Shown: positions 33,853-44,046, counted from the first letter of the stretch. The stretch is DNA of 64,000 nucleotides from Bacillus sp. DTU_2020_1000418_1_SI_GHA_SEK_038 (GCF_032341175.1 NZ_CP135435.1:372001-436000); one strand, 5' to 3'. Notes: generated from the sequence alone by a model not told the origin. Made by a program: numbers and translations.

Positions 33853-36498
33853 TTATTCTTCTCCTCTCATTATTGGGAAATATAGAATAAAGGTACTTCC
33901 TTTATCCAGCTCACTTTTTACCTCAATTTTCCCCTTATGAGCCTCCATAATTCCTAAACAGATAGAAAGACCTAAGCCCGTACCGCCTGTTCGCCGCGTT
34001 GCTGTTACATCTACTTGATAGAAACGATTGAAAATTTTTGTTAAATGATCTTCAGAAATACCAATACCGTTATCAGAAACTGTAATCTTAATATAATTAT
34101 TTTCAACCTCTAGAGTAATATCGATTTTCTTTTCAAAGGAATCATTGTAACGAAGGGCATTCGTAAATAAATTGACTAGTACTTGCTGAACGCGCATTTT
34201 ATCTGCATAGAAGGTGAAGCCGTCCCGCAGTTTGTTATGAAACTTCAAGCTAGCCCCTGCTTTAAGTGATAAAGGTATTTGTTCCATTGATTGTTCAATA
34301 ACATGGTCCGCACGAATCATGTTTCGTTCCACATACATAGTTCCTGATTCAATCTTAGAGATATCCATCCAGTCATTAACTAAATGTAAAATTCGTTCAA
34401 TATCCTCGTGAACGCCTTCTAAAAGCTCCTGCTGGAATTCAGGCTCCCATTCAACCTCAGAACGAAGAAGCGTTTCTACACTGCCTTTAATATTTGTTAT
34501 CGGTGTTTTAAATTCATGAGAAGTCAGCGAGATTAAATTGTTTTTTAATGTATCAATTTCCTCTTCCTGTGTAATATCTCGTAAAACTAAGCCTTCACCG
34601 ATAATGTTTTCATCTAGCATAACGGAAAATCTATGAAGTAAATAATATTTTGGCTTCTTTGATTTTTTCTTTTCTTCTAGTTTAAGCTCTCCTTTTTCGT
34701 TCGCGAAGAATGCGGACAAATCTTCCTTTTCCACATCAAATAGAGTAATAAAGCGTTTATATACATCATCTAAGCTTACTAATCCGTTACGGTACTCATA
34801 GTCAATTTCATCGTCATCGTCTTCATCTTCATCACTTGCCACAACTTTCAAGAAAAATTCATTGACATACTCTACTTCTTTTTGATTATTCAATAGCATT
34901 AATCCTTCTGACATACTTTCCAAGACAGCCTCAAGGACAGCATGTTTATTGCGGATTTCTTCAAATAAAAACTTGTTTTGCAGCATAACGGATAATGAAC
35001 TGGCAAATGTATGAAGAAATTCTTGATCACTGGACTTAATTGTTTTATCGCTGGTCATGTCAACAATTAAATACCCTTTGTTTTTTTGTTCTATTTGTAT
35101 TGGTTCCATATACTGCTGATCTCCAGTCATATTTTCACTGAGATATTGCAGTAAAGTTTGGTTTGTATGAATGGAATTGTTCGTAACAGCTAAATCTAGA
35201 AAGTATATATGAATAGAGTAGTTCATAAATGGTTCAATTTCTTTTAAACAGTGCTGAATAAAATGGGCCAAGTCTTTATTGGAAGAAACGGAGGTGATTA
35301 ATTTATTTACTGCTTTTAATTCTGAGTTCTTATGCTCAAGGACTGCTGTCCTTTCCTGGACTCTGCCTTCAAGCTCTTTATTTAGCTCCATTAATCCTTT
35401 TTTATTTTTTTCGACCTCTTCAATCATGTTATTAAAATAGTAAAATAACTCTTCCATTTCCTGCGGACCTTGAATCTTCTTTGTTGACTCACGCTTCTTC
35501 TTGATGCCTATCGTGTAATCTTTAATGTAATTCAGTAATTGATGAATCGTTCGTTCCAGGCGATTTGTTAAGAGCAGGCTGACACCAATCATCAGAATGA
35601 CTGTAATAAGCAGAAAGACCACTATCATCATGATGGCATTCTTATACGTTTTCATGATCACATCAGTCGGTTTTTCTATCCAAACAGTCCAATTAAGAGG
35701 GGGGATCTTCACATACGTAATATAGAATTCTTCCTGCTGATTTTCGATATCAAAAAAATTACTGCCTTCATTATTGCGCTGTTCTTCGATATACCGTGTG
35801 ACCACTGACCCTGAGAAGTTTACGAGCTCTCTTCTCGTATCAATAGTTGGATGAACAATCACATTTTTATCCTGGTCAATCACAACTGCTTGGCCGCCTT
35901 CTCCAAAGGTGCGTTTTTGTATATGTTCACCTAATTCGTTCAAATCTAAAGCACCAAGCACATAGCCAATCATTTCGCCTTCTTCATTTTTGATCGGAGA
36001 AACGATCGTTACCAATAGAATGTTTGTGCCGCCCCTGCCATGAAAGACTGGAGAGATGACAGTGTCCTTAGTTTTTAGTAATTCCTTATAGTAGGATCGG
36101 TCACTAAAGTTAAGATTCTCTCTCTCTACCCCATCAGTGAATACCTCTGGATAGAAAACAATGGACTGTCCCTTAGTATTTCCAACATACATATTGACGA
36201 AGCCAGGATAGTTCTCTTTTATGTTTTTGAGCTGAGTTTGAATACCTTCCACATCTTGATTAATAAATTTTTCTCGGATAGTTAGTGATTCTGTTTGAAT
36301 GGCTTTTTTATGTTCTAATACATAGTTTTGTATATAATCTGATAAATAGTTAGTCGTTTGTGCCTGACTTTTTTGATTTTCATTAATTAATGAATACAAC
36401 TGATAAACTTGAAAAACTCCAAGTATCGCAATCGAGAAAAAAGTAATGGTTAAGAAGGAAGAAATGAGTTCTTTTTTAAAGGAACGGGCTTTTTTCAT
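33853..36498 (-). CDS. Large sensor histidine kinase with extracellular Cache domain
   Basis: An 881-residue membrane kinase. Helix 1 near 13-33, an extracellular double-Cache domain (about 40-285, with FSDRSYYKELLKTKDTVISPVF and TYVKIPPLNWTVWIEKP), helix 2 near 290-312, a HAMP-like linker and coiled coil to about 395, a GAF-like region (395-530), a PAS-like region with an acidic insert DEDEDDDDEIDYEY, then HisKA with His661 in LTSHEFKTP and HATPase motifs NLFTNALRYN, DNGIGI and GTGLGLSI. Cache domains bind small acids, amino acids or purines outside the cell. Position next to the oxamate genes suggests it senses a ureide or carboxylate. Confidence 0.92.
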   Translation of the reverse strand: MKKARSFKKELISSFLTITFFSIAILGVFQVYQLYSLINENQKSQAQTTNYLSDYIQNYVLEHKKAIQTESLTIREKFINQDVEGIQTQLKNIKENYPGFVNMYVGNTKGQSIVFYPEVFTDGVERENLNFSDRSYYKELLKTKDTVISPVFHGRGGTNILLVTIVSPIKNEEGEMIGYVLGALDLNELGEHIQKRTFGEGGQAVVIDQDKNVIVHPTIDTRRELVNFSGSVVTRYIEEQRNNEGSNFFDIENQQEEFYITYVKIPPLNWTVWIEKPTDVIMKTYKNAIMMIVVFLLITVILMIGVSLLLTNRLERTIHQLLNYIKDYTIGIKKKRESTKKIQGPQEMEELFYYFNNMIEEVEKNKKGLMELNKELEGRVQERTAVLEHKNSELKAVNKLITSVSSNKDLAHFIQHCLKEIEPFMNYSIHIYFLDLAVTNNSIHTNQTLLQYLSENMTGDQQYMEPIQIEQKNKGYLIVDMTSDKTIKSSDQEFLHTFASSLSVMLQNKFLFEEIRNKHAVLEAVLESMSEGLMLLNNQKEVEYVNEFFLKVVASDEDEDDDDEIDYEYRNGLVSLDDVYKRFITLFDVEKEDLSAFFANEKGELKLEEKKKSKKPKYYLLHRFSVMLDENIIGEGLVLRDITQEEEIDTLKNNLISLTSHEFKTPITNIKGSVETLLRSEVEWEPEFQQELLEGVHEDIERILHLVNDWMDISKIESGTMYVERNMIRADHVIEQSMEQIPLSLKAGASLKFHNKLRDGFTFYADKMRVQQVLVNLFTNALRYNDSFEKKIDITLEVENNYIKITVSDNGIGISEDHLTKIFNRFYQVDVTATRRTGGTGLGLSICLGIMEAHKGKIEVKSELDKGSTFILYFPIMRGEE

Positions 36499-36525
36499 GT
36501 ATGCCTTCCTTTCGAAAGAGAATTA

Positions 36526-36575
36526 GTAAAAATGGTATCTGCCCATGCTATATCGTAAGCATGAACAGACACCAT
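36526..36575 (-). terminator. Hairpin between the carbamate kinase and sensor kinase genes
   Basis: ATGGTGTCTGTTCATGCT pairs imperfectly with AGCATGGGCAGATACCAT on the minus strand, followed by TTTTTAC. It would end the fdrA-arcC message before the sensor kinase, or reduce read-through. Confidence 0.75.
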
Positions 36576-36588
36576 GTTTGTAAACCAA

Positions 36589-37527
36589 TTATTTAGAAAC
36601 TTGTGTACCAGCTTTACCTTCCATAGCAAGGTCTGCTTGGTCTAATGAACAAATTATCGCACGTCCGCCTTGTTCAGCAAATTTAATAGCAGCTTCCATT
36701 TTTGGACCCATGCTGCCTGCGGAGAATTGTCCTTGTTCTACGTATTGTTTTGCTTCTTCTAATGTAATATTAGTTAATGCTTTCTGATCAGGCTTGCCAT
36801 AGTTAACATATACATTTTGTACGTCTGTTAAGATCATGAAAACATCAGACTTCACTTCTTCAGCTAATCTGAAACCGCTGCGATCCTTATCGATAACCGC
36901 TTCGACTCCTGTGAAAGTTCCATCTTCATTTTTTACTACAGGAACACCGCCGCCGCCTGCAGCAATAACGATGACTTGATCATCTGTTAATTTCTTAATA
37001 ATTTCAGAACCTTGAATAGATTTAGGCATTGGAGAAGGAACGACACGTCTCCAGCCGCGTCCAGCATCTTCCATAACTGACCAATTTTTCTCTTCAGCTA
37101 ATTGTTTTGCTTCTTCTTCTGTATAGAACACGCCAATTGGCTTATCTGGATTTTGGAAAGCAGGATCATCCAAAGAAACTTCTGTTTGAGTTAAGATCCC
37201 AACTACAGAATTGTTTAAGTCAAGCTTACGCAATTCATTTTTCAATGTTTGATCCATCATATATCCGATGAATCCTTGTGACTCAGCACTGCACACATCT
37301 AATGGCAGTGGAGGTACGACTTCTTTCGCCTCTTCATTTTGGCGAAGAATATTCCCAACCTGTGGACCATTTCCGTGTGTAATAATGACGCTATGGCCAT
37401 TCTTTACGATACGTGCAATAATTTCACTGCTTCTACGTACGTTTTCTAATTGATTTTCATAAGTTGCTTCCTGTTTCGGTTGTAAAATTGCGTTTCCGCC
37501 TAATGCAATAACTACTTTTTGACCCAT
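36589..37527 (-). CDS. arcC: Carbamate kinase
   Basis: A 312-residue amino-acid-kinase-fold enzyme: MGQKVVIALGGNAI, IITHGNGPQVGNI, AESQGFIGYMMDQTLKNEL, VIAAGGGGVPV, AVIDKDRSGFRLAEEV, FMILTDV and SMGPKMEAAIKFAEQGGRAII. It makes ATP and carbamate from carbamoyl phosphate and ADP. Next to FdrA-AllG-AllH it should be the AllK-type partner that harvests energy, rather than part of arginine deiminase. The ATG at 37527 overlaps the TAA of the upstream gene (TAATG), so translation is coupled. Confidence 0.94.
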   Translation of the reverse strand: MGQKVVIALGGNAILQPKQEATYENQLENVRRSSEIIARIVKNGHSVIITHGNGPQVGNILRQNEEAKEVVPPLPLDVCSAESQGFIGYMMDQTLKNELRKLDLNNSVVGILTQTEVSLDDPAFQNPDKPIGVFYTEEEAKQLAEEKNWSVMEDAGRGWRRVVPSPMPKSIQGSEIIKKLTDDQVIVIAAGGGGVPVVKNEDGTFTGVEAVIDKDRSGFRLAEEVKSDVFMILTDVQNVYVNYGKPDQKALTNITLEEAKQYVEQGQFSAGSMGPKMEAAIKFAEQGGRAIICSLDQADLAMEGKAGTQVSK

Positions 37528-38477
37528 TATTGTTTCCTCCAATATTTAATAGATAGAATCCCTATTAATAGCCCGAATGCTGTATCTACTCCAGAGCTGT
37601 GGCCTACCGTCATTAATTCTAATAGATTTTTATTCACCATTCCAGCATTCCACTCATCTGATGAAAGGTGGTTTACTATCTGAACAATTGATGAACTAAA
37701 TTGGCCATTTAACGCATAGAAGAGATATTCCTTTGCGATATCTGTTGTGACAGATTCGTGCTTAAGGATTGTTTGAAGCGAGTTCACGAAGACAGGGCTA
37801 AAGGCATGTGAAACTTCATGTATGGCTAGTATTCCAACGAGATGGTCATCTCCAGAAGGGGTGAGACCTCTTCCTCTTCCTAAAAAATAGCGTACTGCTG
37901 CTTCGGCTTCTGCTTCATTGGCAGTGTGGAGAGCCTCCATCAGACGGTATATGGCTTTAACTGTAGGGGACTCGTCCTTTCTGTCACTTAGATAATCGAT
38001 AATAAATTCTGCTATATCAATTTCTAATCCTGTGTTCTCCACAGAAGAAGTCAAAGTGGCAATAAATGCCTGCAAAGCCTCTGCAGACATTTGGAAATGA
38101 CCTTGAGAGCTTTTTACAATGTTTGAGTAGGGTTTTCCTTGCTGAAAACTAACAGAGATTGGGCAGTTTTCGAAAGAGAGTTGTTTTTCAGCTTCGTTCC
38201 AGATGACTTGAGCTGGCATCTGGATGGTGGCTAAAACCTCTTGAACGGCTTCGTAATGAACATGAATACCGAACGGAAGCTTGCCGTTTTTTACGGTTCC
38301 AATAAAAAACAAACGATTTCCCATAAGGATGTTCATACCGTTATTAAAAACGCTATGAACAGTCCCAACCTTATTGTTTGCAAGGAAGAGAGGAATATTC
38401 TTCTCATATTCCTCCACCCAAATTATTTTGTTTGTATTCATGGTTTTATTATTAGCCAATTTTTTATTATTAGCCAT
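37527..38477 (-). CDS. allH: DUF2877 protein, oxamate carbamoyltransferase subunit AllH-like
   Basis: A 316-residue DUF2877 protein. The conserved block YFLGRGRGLTPSGDDHLVGILA and a C-terminal VGHSSGVDTAFGLLIGI are characteristic. Its E. coli counterpart (YlbF/AllH) is one of three subunits reported to make up oxamate carbamoyltransferase. The N-terminus (MANNKKLANNKTMNTNK) holds a short repeat, and the binding site AAAAAGG is weak and very close to the ATG, so the true start may be a few codons later (ATG of MNTNK at 38441). It lies between allG-like and arcC genes with 12-base and overlapping junctions. Confidence 0.87.
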   Translation of the reverse strand: MANNKKLANNKTMNTNKIIWVEEYEKNIPLFLANNKVGTVHSVFNNGMNILMGNRLFFIGTVKNGKLPFGIHVHYEAVQEVLATIQMPAQVIWNEAEKQLSFENCPISVSFQQGKPYSNIVKSSQGHFQMSAEALQAFIATLTSSVENTGLEIDIAEFIIDYLSDRKDESPTVKAIYRLMEALHTANEAEAEAAVRYFLGRGRGLTPSGDDHLVGILAIHEVSHAFSPVFVNSLQTILKHESVTTDIAKEYLFYALNGQFSSSIVQIVNHLSSDEWNAGMVNKNLLELMTVGHSSGVDTAFGLLIGILSIKYWRKQ

Positions 38478-38489
38478 ACCTTTTTATTC

Positions 38490-39752
38490 TTAGATAAGAC
38501 CTAATTTGATTGCATAGGCTTCAAGCGCTTTTTCGAAACATTCTTTTGGTGCCCGCACTGTTCCAGCACCAACTTGTCCAACACCGGCTTTTTTATGAGC
38601 AATCCCTGTGTTGATTACTGGTTCAATGCCAGTTTCTACAACTTTACGAGCGTCAATTCCAAGACAAGCTCCTTGGAAATCCCAAGTTGGGATCGTGAAG
38701 TTGCTGTTTTGATCTATACAGATTTCCATCATTTCATTACTTGTAGCAAGTGCATCATTAAAACCACCAGCTCCAACGAAACGAGTTACACCAGGAGCTG
38801 CGATCATAGCCATACCTCCTACACCGAATGTTTCAGTGATAGCACTATCACCGATGTCCGGGTTAGCATCATCTTGGGAATATCCAGTAAAGAACAGACC
38901 TTGAGGAGTGTTAACTGGAGCTGTGAACCATTCATCACCCATCCCGCTAATACGGATACCAAAGTCTTTACCATTACGGCACATAGCTGTAACCACTGTA
39001 CCTTCTTGGATTTTTCTAGCTCCATCCATTACAGCTTTGCTAGTAGCCATAGCAATATTTAAGAAGAATTGATCAGTATCAGCTAAGAACTGGATAACAT
39101 CTTTCAGATCTTTATCATCCATATCTAATTGAACAATATATGGGCTTATTTCTTTAAGGAAAATAAGGGACGCAGCAATATTACGCTGGTGGAATTCATC
39201 ACCCATTGTAATCGCTTTTGCAATCATAACGTTCAGGTTTAAACCATCTTCCGTAAGCTTTAATGCTTTAGAAATAGTCGGACCTAACACATTTTGCATC
39301 CATTTTAAACGATTGATCACTTCATCAGAATAAGCACCGAAACGAAGAACCTTTCCAATACCTTCGTTCATAATGCAGTAAGCTTCGTTTCCTTCTGAAC
39401 GGTTTTCCACAACAAAGACAGGCATGTTTGCAGATGTAATACCGCCCATTGGACCAACAGCGTTAACATGATGGCAAGGAATAAATGTAACTTCCCCATT
39501 AGCAAGCATTTGAATAGCCTCTACGTCAGAACTAGCCCAGCCCTCAAACAAAGCAGCACCAATACAAGATCCTTGCATTGGACCAGTCATATCATCCCAT
39601 TTAATTGGCGGTCCAGCATGAAGAAGGACTTTGCCTTCATTTAATTCTTTAATTTTCTCTTTTGCTGGAACTACATCAACTAGGAAAGGAGCTGCTCCAG
39701 AGATTTTTTGTATTACGGCTTTGTTTGCTTCGTCCATTGAATTGTATAGCAT
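38490..39752 (-). CDS. allG: DUF1116 protein, oxamate carbamoyltransferase subunit AllG-like
   Basis: A 420-residue DUF1116 protein with LLHAGPPIKWDDMTGPMQGSCIGAALFEGWA, HHVNAVGPMGGITSANMPVFVVEN, CRNGKDFGIRISGMGDEWFTAP and FQGACLGIDARKVVETGI. It matches E. coli YlbE/AllG, a subunit of oxamate carbamoyltransferase. The ATG at 39752 follows GAGGGGG; the frame to 39767 starts inside that site. A 97-base gap with a perfect 13-bp hairpin separates it from fdrA. Confidence 0.9.
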   Translation of the reverse strand: MLYNSMDEANKAVIQKISGAAPFLVDVVPAKEKIKELNEGKVLLHAGPPIKWDDMTGPMQGSCIGAALFEGWASSDVEAIQMLANGEVTFIPCHHVNAVGPMGGITSANMPVFVVENRSEGNEAYCIMNEGIGKVLRFGAYSDEVINRLKWMQNVLGPTISKALKLTEDGLNLNVMIAKAITMGDEFHQRNIAASLIFLKEISPYIVQLDMDDKDLKDVIQFLADTDQFFLNIAMATSKAVMDGARKIQEGTVVTAMCRNGKDFGIRISGMGDEWFTAPVNTPQGLFFTGYSQDDANPDIGDSAITETFGVGGMAMIAAPGVTRFVGAGGFNDALATSNEMMEICIDQNSNFTIPTWDFQGACLGIDARKVVETGIEPVINTGIAHKKAGVGQVGAGTVRAPKECFEKALEAYAIKLGLI

Positions 39753-39811
39753 GTTTATCCCCCTCACAATATTTTTATGAAAAAATCTATCTATTTTTTC
39801 TAAATTGCTAG

Positions 39812-39842
39812 TTTGAAAAGGCAGAATGACTGCCTTTTCAAA
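39812..39842. other. Intercistronic hairpin between fdrA and allG
   Basis: TTTGAAAAGGCAG and CTGCCTTTTCAAA form a perfect 13-bp stem with a 5-base loop. No T run follows on the minus strand, so it looks like an RNA-processing or stabilising hairpin rather than a full terminator. Confidence 0.65.
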
Positions 39843-39849
39843 AGATAAA

Positions 39850-41598
39850 TTATTTTAAAAGAGCAAGAATTTTTCTCATTTTTTCATTTCCGCCGGCAAT
39901 TGGTCTCCAGTCATATTGAACGACAGACGCGCCATTTGCGACTAATGCATCTGCAAAGCTCTTTAATCCAACATTGATAACCGTTGGTTTATTATTTACA
40001 AGCTTGGAAATATGCTCTGAAGTAGTTAAATCAAAGCCCTTTGCAGAGGATGCTGACTCTTCATGAACTTTTTTCACATCATTTACTTCAAGGCCAACAA
40101 TACTTAGAGCCGTACGGACTGCTTCATTATTATTATCCTTAACAATAATTCCAGCATCTGCAAGACGCATTTTGTGGCCGTTATAATCCTGTGGATCGTT
40201 TAGCGTTCCGCAAACGGATGCAACTACATACAGGTTGCGGCCATTTTCTTTCGCATATGCCACTGCCTTTTGAATGGAAGGAAGTAATGCACTCGCCATA
40301 TCCTCATGAGAGCCGTAGCCAAGCACGAAATCTAGCAGGATAACAGCTGTTTTCTCATCCTGTGCAGCTTTTTCAATAAATTTAGCGCGTGTTTCAGGAT
40401 CGATCATTGGATGCGGTTTACCTTGTGTATATTTATCATCCCCAAGGTCAACTACTTCGTGGCCATCTTGTCTTAAAACATAGCCTTCTTCATTCTTGAT
40501 TTCAGTGCCAAGTCCAAGTGCATCTGAAATTAATACAGCTGCCTCAGAAGCCATAGTTCCGCCTGAGAAAAGCCCTTTAATTGAAGTTTGTGCAGGTGTT
40601 AAGGAAACATCAGCTACTGTGTAGTCACCAGCATTATAATCTTCTTTAATTGGGTTTCCTCTAACAAGGTCAACAGCAATTTTTGCTGTTTCTGCAAGAG
40701 TATAAGCTTGATAAACATTTCCTTCATGCTTAGCTGGCTTTTCTCCAATAAAAATCGTCACTACTGGTTTAGATAAGCTGTGCAGCAATTCAACTACCTT
40801 ATTGCGCACTTCTTTTGCTGGCGGCTTAGAAATAACAACAATAATATCTGTTTGTTTATGATTTTCTAATGCTTTAATTCCGTCCATCATCGTAATGGCA
40901 CCAATTGAATCCTTAAGGTCGCGTCCGCCTGTTCCGATTGCATGGCTAACACCTTCTCCGAGACGGTCAATGACTGTAGATACCTCTTGAATACCCGTTC
41001 CAGATGCGCCAACAATTCCAATTCGTCCTTTGCTTACAACGTTAGCAAATGCAAGTGGAACTCCTTCTAAAATACCTGTTCCACAGTCAGGACCCATAAC
41101 AATAAGACCCTTATCATGTGCTTTTTGCTTAAGTCTAACTTCTTCTTCTACAGGTACGTTATCACTGAATAGGAATACGTGAAGACCAGAATCTAATGCT
41201 TTGTCCGCTTCTTCTGCCGCATACTGACCAGGTACAGAAATAAGTGCTAAGTTAGCATCAGGGGCTGTTTTAATGGCTTTATCCCAAGTACGAACCGTTT
41301 CAAACTGCTGGCTTTTTCCACTGATTGCTTGATTTTTTAAGTATTCTTCTACTTTCTCAAGAACTTCAGCAACCTTGCTTTCATCATCCGTATCAATAAC
41401 AATAGCCATATCGTTTGATTCAGCAGCGCCTAATTCATCTGTGTACAAGCCCGCATCCTTAAAAATATCTTTGTTAGAAGGGGTTGCCATCATGATTTGA
41501 ACTTTGTTAATTCCCTCTGTTGTTGCCACCGCATTCGTGAGCAGCATTAAGTTAATAGAATCCTGATACGAATTCTTTTGAATAATTGTGTGAAGCAC
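39850..41598 (-). CDS. fdrA: FdrA, oxamate carbamoyltransferase subunit (AllF-like)
   Basis: A 582-residue protein of the succinyl-CoA-synthetase-alpha superfamily. An N-terminal part (about 1-110) precedes two CoA-ligase-like Rossmann regions: LISVPGQYAAEEADKALDSGLHVFLFSDNVP, VMGPDCGTGILEGVPLAFANVVSKGRIGIVGASGTGIQEVSTVI with TGGRDLKD, then IKGLFSGGTMASEAA and VILLDFVLGYGSH. This is FdrA, which with AllG and AllH moves the carbamoyl group between oxamate/oxalurate and phosphate. The start is GTG at 41598, seven bases after GAGGTG. First gene of the operon. Confidence 0.9.
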   Translation of the reverse strand: MLHTIIQKNSYQDSINLMLLTNAVATTEGINKVQIMMATPSNKDIFKDAGLYTDELGAAESNDMAIVIDTDDESKVAEVLEKVEEYLKNQAISGKSQQFETVRTWDKAIKTAPDANLALISVPGQYAAEEADKALDSGLHVFLFSDNVPVEEEVRLKQKAHDKGLIVMGPDCGTGILEGVPLAFANVVSKGRIGIVGASGTGIQEVSTVIDRLGEGVSHAIGTGGRDLKDSIGAITMMDGIKALENHKQTDIIVVISKPPAKEVRNKVVELLHSLSKPVVTIFIGEKPAKHEGNVYQAYTLAETAKIAVDLVRGNPIKEDYNAGDYTVADVSLTPAQTSIKGLFSGGTMASEAAVLISDALGLGTEIKNEEGYVLRQDGHEVVDLGDDKYTQGKPHPMIDPETRAKFIEKAAQDEKTAVILLDFVLGYGSHEDMASALLPSIQKAVAYAKENGRNLYVVASVCGTLNDPQDYNGHKMRLADAGIIVKDNNNEAVRTALSIVGLEVNDVKKVHEESASSAKGFDLTTSEHISKLVNNKPTVINVGLKSFADALVANGASVVQYDWRPIAGGNEKMRKILALLK

Positions 41599-42066
41599 TC
41601 GTAATCACCTCTATACAATTTTTGTAGGCTAAGTCTTTTTGACTTACTACCAACTAAAGCCGAAAATATATGATTAATATCTCTTCCTAATTGATCGTAG
41701 CCTAACAAGCATTACATTCGAATAAAATAGTAAGGGTTTACATTAAAAAAACATAAAGATCTTAATTTATGCGGATTTTCTTTGAATAGGGTACAGAAAA
41801 ACTATTTTAGTAATTTAGACTTTGTTTTTTCAGTTGCTTAAACTCCACAAATTACTTTCCCAGTAGGATTTATTAAGTGAAAGCGAAGACAACGTATTGT
41901 TCCGAAATAGACCAGTATATACATTTTTTAAGAGAGTAAAGGTCTGAAAAATAAAGGGTTTTGATCAGATGAGGTAAAACTGTGCGGTATTTTTGTTATT
42001 TAATCTGTGGCTTTACAACCGATATAAGAAAAGACCAAAAATAGAAAATATTAGAGGGGAAAAAGT
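41599..42066. other. 468-bp divergent control region
   Basis: Between fdrA and a chemoreceptor gene. It holds the SigD-like promoter at 42000. No open frame, no riboswitch pattern and no clear SigA or Sigma-54 promoter for fdrA was recognised; the response regulator at 33138 may bind here. Confidence 0.5.
42000..42025 (+). promoter_or_regulatory. SigD-like promoter of the chemoreceptor gene
   Basis: ACCGATAT (42018-42025) matches the SigD -10 box GCCGATAT at 7 of 8 positions; TTAA 14 bases upstream is a weak -35. SigD drives motility and chemotaxis genes. Confidence 0.55.
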
Positions 42067-43803
42067 ATGAAACTAAATCTTAGAACTAAGCTCGTAGCCA
42101 TTACCTCTGTATTGTTAGCCCTCCCAATATTGATTATTGGGATCGTTAGCTATACTACTGCAAAAGATAGCTTGGACGAGTTAGGGGCTACTGGACTCAA
42201 AAACAATGTCGAGATGGCTATTCAAATGATTGATATATTGAATATGGAGGTAGAGAAAGGAAGCCTATCTCTTGAGGAAGCCCAGGAACAAGCAAAGCTT
42301 AAATTACTAGGGGAAATGAAAGAGGACGGTAAGCGCTCCATTGATACAGAGGTGGATATGGGGGAATACGGCTATTTCTTCGTGCTGGATAAACAAGGAC
42401 TAGCCATTGCTCATCCAATGAGGGAAGGGGAAAATCTTTATAATTCTCAGACGCCAGATGGTACATATTCCACACAGGAGCTCATTAAGAAGGCTGAAAG
42501 CGGCGGGGGATTCGTTACTTTTGACTTTGCCGTTCCTGGAAATGAAAAAAGCATTGAACCAAAAATTAGTTATACAGAAATTGATCCTAATTGGGGTTGG
42601 GTAGTGGTAGCTGGCTCCTACTTGATGGATTTTAATAGTGAAGCAAACCAGCTGTTATCAGTGCTCCTAATTGTTCTAGGTTGTTCCCTCTTAATTGGAG
42701 GCATTCTGATTATCTGGTTTTCAGGGCATCTCTCTAAACCAATTAAATTAGTTACTGAACAAATTGCCAAAGTAGCAGATGGCGATTTAAGCTCAGATCA
42801 GCTATTCATAAAAAATAAAGATGAAATTGGACAGTTAGCAAACTATTTTAATCAGATGACGACCAATTTAAGAGAGATCATCAAGGATGTCTCAAATACG
42901 TCTTTGCAAGTAGCAGCTACATCGGAAGAACTATCAGCTAGCAGTGAACAAATGAGTCAATCTGTTGAGCAGGTAGCCGTTTCTATCCAGGAATTAGCGA
43001 CTGGCTCGGATACTCAAAAAGAAAAGACATTGGAAACGAATCAAGTCGTTTCAACCATTTCTAATAAAATTGTCCACATTGCAGAAAATGTAGAGGTTGT
43101 TCATGAGATGTCACAGCAAACTGCTTCTGTAGCGGAAAATGGAAATGATATTATTAATAGAACGATTAATCAAATGAGACAAATTCAGAGCGAAACAGAC
43201 TCTACCGCAAATCGAATGAATGCATTAGAAGAAAAATCAAACGAAATTGGAAAAATAGTATCGATGATTACGAGTGTTGCCGAGCAGACAAACCTACTTG
43301 CATTGAATGCGGCTATTGAAGCGGCAAGAGCGGGCGAACATGGAAAGGGGTTTGCCGTAGTTGCTGATGAGGTTCGTAAATTAGCTGAACAATCAAGGGA
43401 AGCAGCAAAGCTTGTCAATCAACTGATTATGGGTGTTCAAGAAGATATTAATCAATCTGTATTAGCGATGAACGAAGGCAAGTCCTCAGTAGATGGAGGA
43501 ATCGAACTAGTTAATCATGCAGGTGAATACTTCCAAAAAATAGTTGAAGATATTAAACAAGTATCTTCTCAAATGAATGAGGTATCGAAAGCAGTCTATG
43601 AGATATCCTCAGGTGCTGAATCAATGGTATTAAAAATAGATGAAACAACGAATATTGCTGAGGAATCTGCTAGTCATTCACAAAATATTGCAGCGATCGC
43701 GGTAGAACAAAATGCCTCGATGGAAGAGATTGCATCAGTCTCAGATGAATTGGCCAAAATGGCAGAAAAGCTTCAGGACTCGATTAGAACTTTCACTATT
43801 TAA
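42067..43803 (+). CDS. Methyl-accepting chemotaxis protein with single Cache domain
   Basis: A 578-residue chemoreceptor. Helix 1 (about 8-30), a Cache domain (about 35-190; [32 protein letters not shown] and [12 protein letters not shown]), helix 2 (about 198-218), HAMP, then a long signalling coiled coil with the hairpin tip [38 protein letters not shown] that binds CheA and CheW. The ligand is probably a small organic acid. Divergent from the fdrA operon, so it may sense the same compound; this is a guess from position. Confidence 0.92.
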   Translation: MKLNLRTKLVAITSVLLALPILIIGIVSYTTAKDSLDELGATGLKNNVEMAIQMIDILNMEVEKGSLSLEEAQEQAKLKLLGEMKEDGKRSIDTEVDMGEYGYFFVLDKQGLAIAHPMREGENLYNSQTPDGTYSTQELIKKAESGGGFVTFDFAVPGNEKSIEPKISYTEIDPNWGWVVVAGSYLMDFNSEANQLLSVLLIVLGCSLLIGGILIIWFSGHLSKPIKLVTEQIAKVADGDLSSDQLFIKNKDEIGQLANYFNQMTTNLREIIKDVSNTSLQVAATSEELSASSEQMSQSVEQVAVSIQELATGSDTQKEKTLETNQVVSTISNKIVHIAENVEVVHEMSQQTASVAENGNDIINRTINQMRQIQSETDSTANRMNALEEKSNEIGKIVSMITSVAEQTNLLALNAAIEAARAGEHGKGFAVVADEVRKLAEQSREAAKLVNQLIMGVQEDINQSVLAMNEGKSSVDGGIELVNHAGEYFQKIVEDIKQVSSQMNEVSKAVYEISSGAESMVLKIDETTNIAEESASHSQNIAAIAVEQNASMEEIASVSDELAKMAEKLQDSIRTFTI

Positions 43804-43838
43804 TAAAGACTGTCAGGGGATTCCCTGGCAAATAGGCA

Positions 43839-43876
43839 AATAGGCCGCTTCGAAAATAAGTCGAAGCGGCCTATTT
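43839..43876 (+). terminator. Terminator of the chemoreceptor gene
   Basis: A 15-bp perfect stem (AATAGGCCGCTTCGA) with a 7-base loop followed by TCATTTT. Confidence 0.88.
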
Positions 43877-43895
43877 CATTTTGAATAAATCTGGG

Positions 43896-44046
43896 GTTAT
43901 GATGGACATTTCATTGGGTAATCCCTGGTAAAGTGTCCATCATAGGGGCTATGACGGACAAATTAAGAGGAAACTTGAGTCAAAATGTCCGTTATTCGGG
44001 TATTGACGGACATTTCAAGAGGAAAACCAGCTTAAAATGTCCTTCA
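43896..44046. repeat. Three tandem 52-bp hairpin units (GGACATTT...AAATGTCC)
   Basis: GGACA starts at 43904, 43956 and 44008, and its inverted partner TGTCC at 43934, 43986 and 44038: exactly 52 bp apart in both cases. Each unit therefore forms a stem of about 10-13 bp with a loop near 25. Loops differ apart from a shared AAGAGGAAA in units 2 and 3. The block fills the space before the D-aspartate-ligase-like gene; nothing else was seen in 44047-44190. Confidence 0.85.

Noticed and set aside
38574..39062. 162-codon plus-strand frame inside the allG-like gene
   Set aside because: It is a shadow of the well-conserved DUF1116 coding sequence.
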